Part shown: positions 63,407-64,000 of the stretch, piece after piece
Layout: each line of letters starts with the position of its first letter
Numbering within the stretch: the stretch's first letter is position 1
Assembly (NCBI GenBank): GCA_038230735.1
Contig: JBBRMR010000003.1
Span: 62,001 to 126,000 of the forward strand
Source of the DNA: Arcicella sp038230735
GTDB taxonomy: Bacteria > Bacteroidota > Bacteroidia > Cytophagales > Spirosomataceae
DNA length: 64,000 bases
Reading direction: 5' to 3'
Program-made: the position numbers and the translations under genes
The notes under the pieces: generated by a model
What the model saw: the letters and a program-made list of their open reading frames with translations, nothing else
What the model was told of the DNA's origin: nothing
Database searches by the model: none

Positions 63407-64000
63407 TTAGAAATTCTCAAACCAATTTCTATTGATTGTAATGTGTTCTCTTAGCTCTATATCAATTCCTAAACTTAGTTCTTTTAGTTTTTCAGCTATT
63501 TTATCACCGTCCATTAAATCAATGGCCGGTGCTCCATCTCTGTTAGCTTCTCTTACTGCGTCTCTTGTAAATGTGCCGGTGGTAATAAATAACCCTTTAT
63601 CTGTTCGTCCAACCATCGCACCTCTAAAATCTCTTATTTCACTTGATGATACTTTTCCTTTATATCGTTTACATTGAAAAATAATGTGAAAGCTTAAAAT
63701 GCCGTTTATCTTTGCAATTCCTCTCCCATCGATACCGCCATCGCCCGTTTTTCCAGTTACTTCTACTTGTGAAAATCCTTTTTCCCTTAAAATTCGTTGA
63801 ATAAGTCTTTCAAATGAACTTGGACTTAGATTTTCGGTAATTATTTCGATAACTTCTTTTTTCCATTTTTCTAGTTCTTCAACTTCTTCATCTGCATCTT
63901 TTTCTTCATTTTTTTTAATTTTAGGTGTTGGTTCGATTGTAGGGGTAATCACATTGCTGTTATTCAATACCCAGATACCTTTTCCGCCTTTTGTCAAAAT
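63407..64000 (-). CDS. Mrr-type restriction endonuclease, 5' part beyond the window
   Basis: The visible 196 residues begin with KGGKGIWVLNNSN, the end of an N-terminal winged-helix (Mrr_N) domain, then a charged linker, then the Mrr catalytic domain: FERLIQRILREKGFSQVEVTGK, GDGGIDGRG (Asp of the PD-(D/E)xK core), FHIIFQCKRYKG (the QxK form of the active site), SSEIRDFRGAMVGR. Mrr cleaves methylated DNA in E. coli. The start codon lies past 64000, so the feature is partial. Confidence 0.85.
   Translation of the reverse strand: MLTKGGKGIWVLNNSNVITPTIEPTPKIKKNEEKDADEEVEELEKWKKEVIEIITENLSPSSFERLIQRILREKGFSQVEVTGKTGDGGIDGRGIAKINGILSFHIIFQCKRYKGKVSSSEIRDFRGAMVGRTDKGLFITTGTFTRDAVREANRDGAPAIDLMDGDKIAEKLKELSLGIDIELREHITINRNWFENF

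Overview
The window reads as a stretch of a Bacteroidota chromosome, most likely from the Cytophagales (Spirosomataceae-type). Evidence is the SusC/SusD pair, type III pantothenate kinase, BshC (bacillithiol synthesis), fused E1 alpha/beta 2-oxoacid dehydrogenase, DUF1573, DUF2490, DUF4230 and ORF6N proteins, Lys/Asn/Ile-rich AT-biased coding, little Shine-Dalgarno signal, and several promoters of the TTTG-N19/20-TAnnTTTG type. The genus call is inference; no 16S is present.

Layout. 0-10.4 kb: housekeeping and envelope genes (outer-membrane protein, coaX, MscS channel, SMP-30 lactonase-like protein, a small lipoprotein, ileS, bshC). 10.4-18.5 kb: two divergent copies of a sensory module, each a CheY-like receiver gene beside a multi-PAS histidine kinase; the second kinase carries CheB and CheR domains. 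18.9-26.4 kb: glycosyltransferase, a winged-helix/phosphoribosyltransferase regulator with a palindromic operator-like site, PcrA/UvrD helicase, a decayed type II R-M locus (endonuclease with an in-frame stop, intact C5-methyltransferase) and a small-protein/HNH pair. 26.5-44 kb: accessory metabolism on the minus strand (Gfo/Idh/MocA oxidoreductase, SUMF1 protein, purH, phosphodiesterase, SusD, SusC, two MFS-type transporters, GH88/105 hydrolase, Omp85 protein), with an Lrp regulator divergent from susC. 44-45.3 kb: a dead IS5-like element and tRNA-Leu(UAA) and tRNA-Gly(GCC). 45.5-49.3 kb: DUF2490 protein and a FAS1 - ECF sigma - RskA anti-sigma locus. 49.3-59 kb: YggS, a coiled-coil membrane protein, GT4, SbcC/SbcD, DUF4230, quinone oxidoreductase, DUF1573. 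59-64 kb: E1 dehydrogenase, a row of three covarying palindromes before an ORF6N gene, two broken gene remnants (one an Eco47II-like endonuclease) and a partial Mrr-type endonuclease running off the end.

The most distinctive feature is the wealth of palindromic non-coding elements: a GIY-YIG nuclease gene bounded by 26-bp inverted repeats and a gene-less relative at 42.5 kb, a dispersed AACTTCCCGAAAG hairpin family, a 68-bp perfect palindrome, the ORF6N-associated palindromes with a related palindrome inside the gene itself, and short phased repeats abutting the non-ATG starts of ileS and the E1 gene. These point to small repeat families possibly maintained by single-domain nuclease or DNA-binding proteins, and are the best candidates for an undescribed system here.
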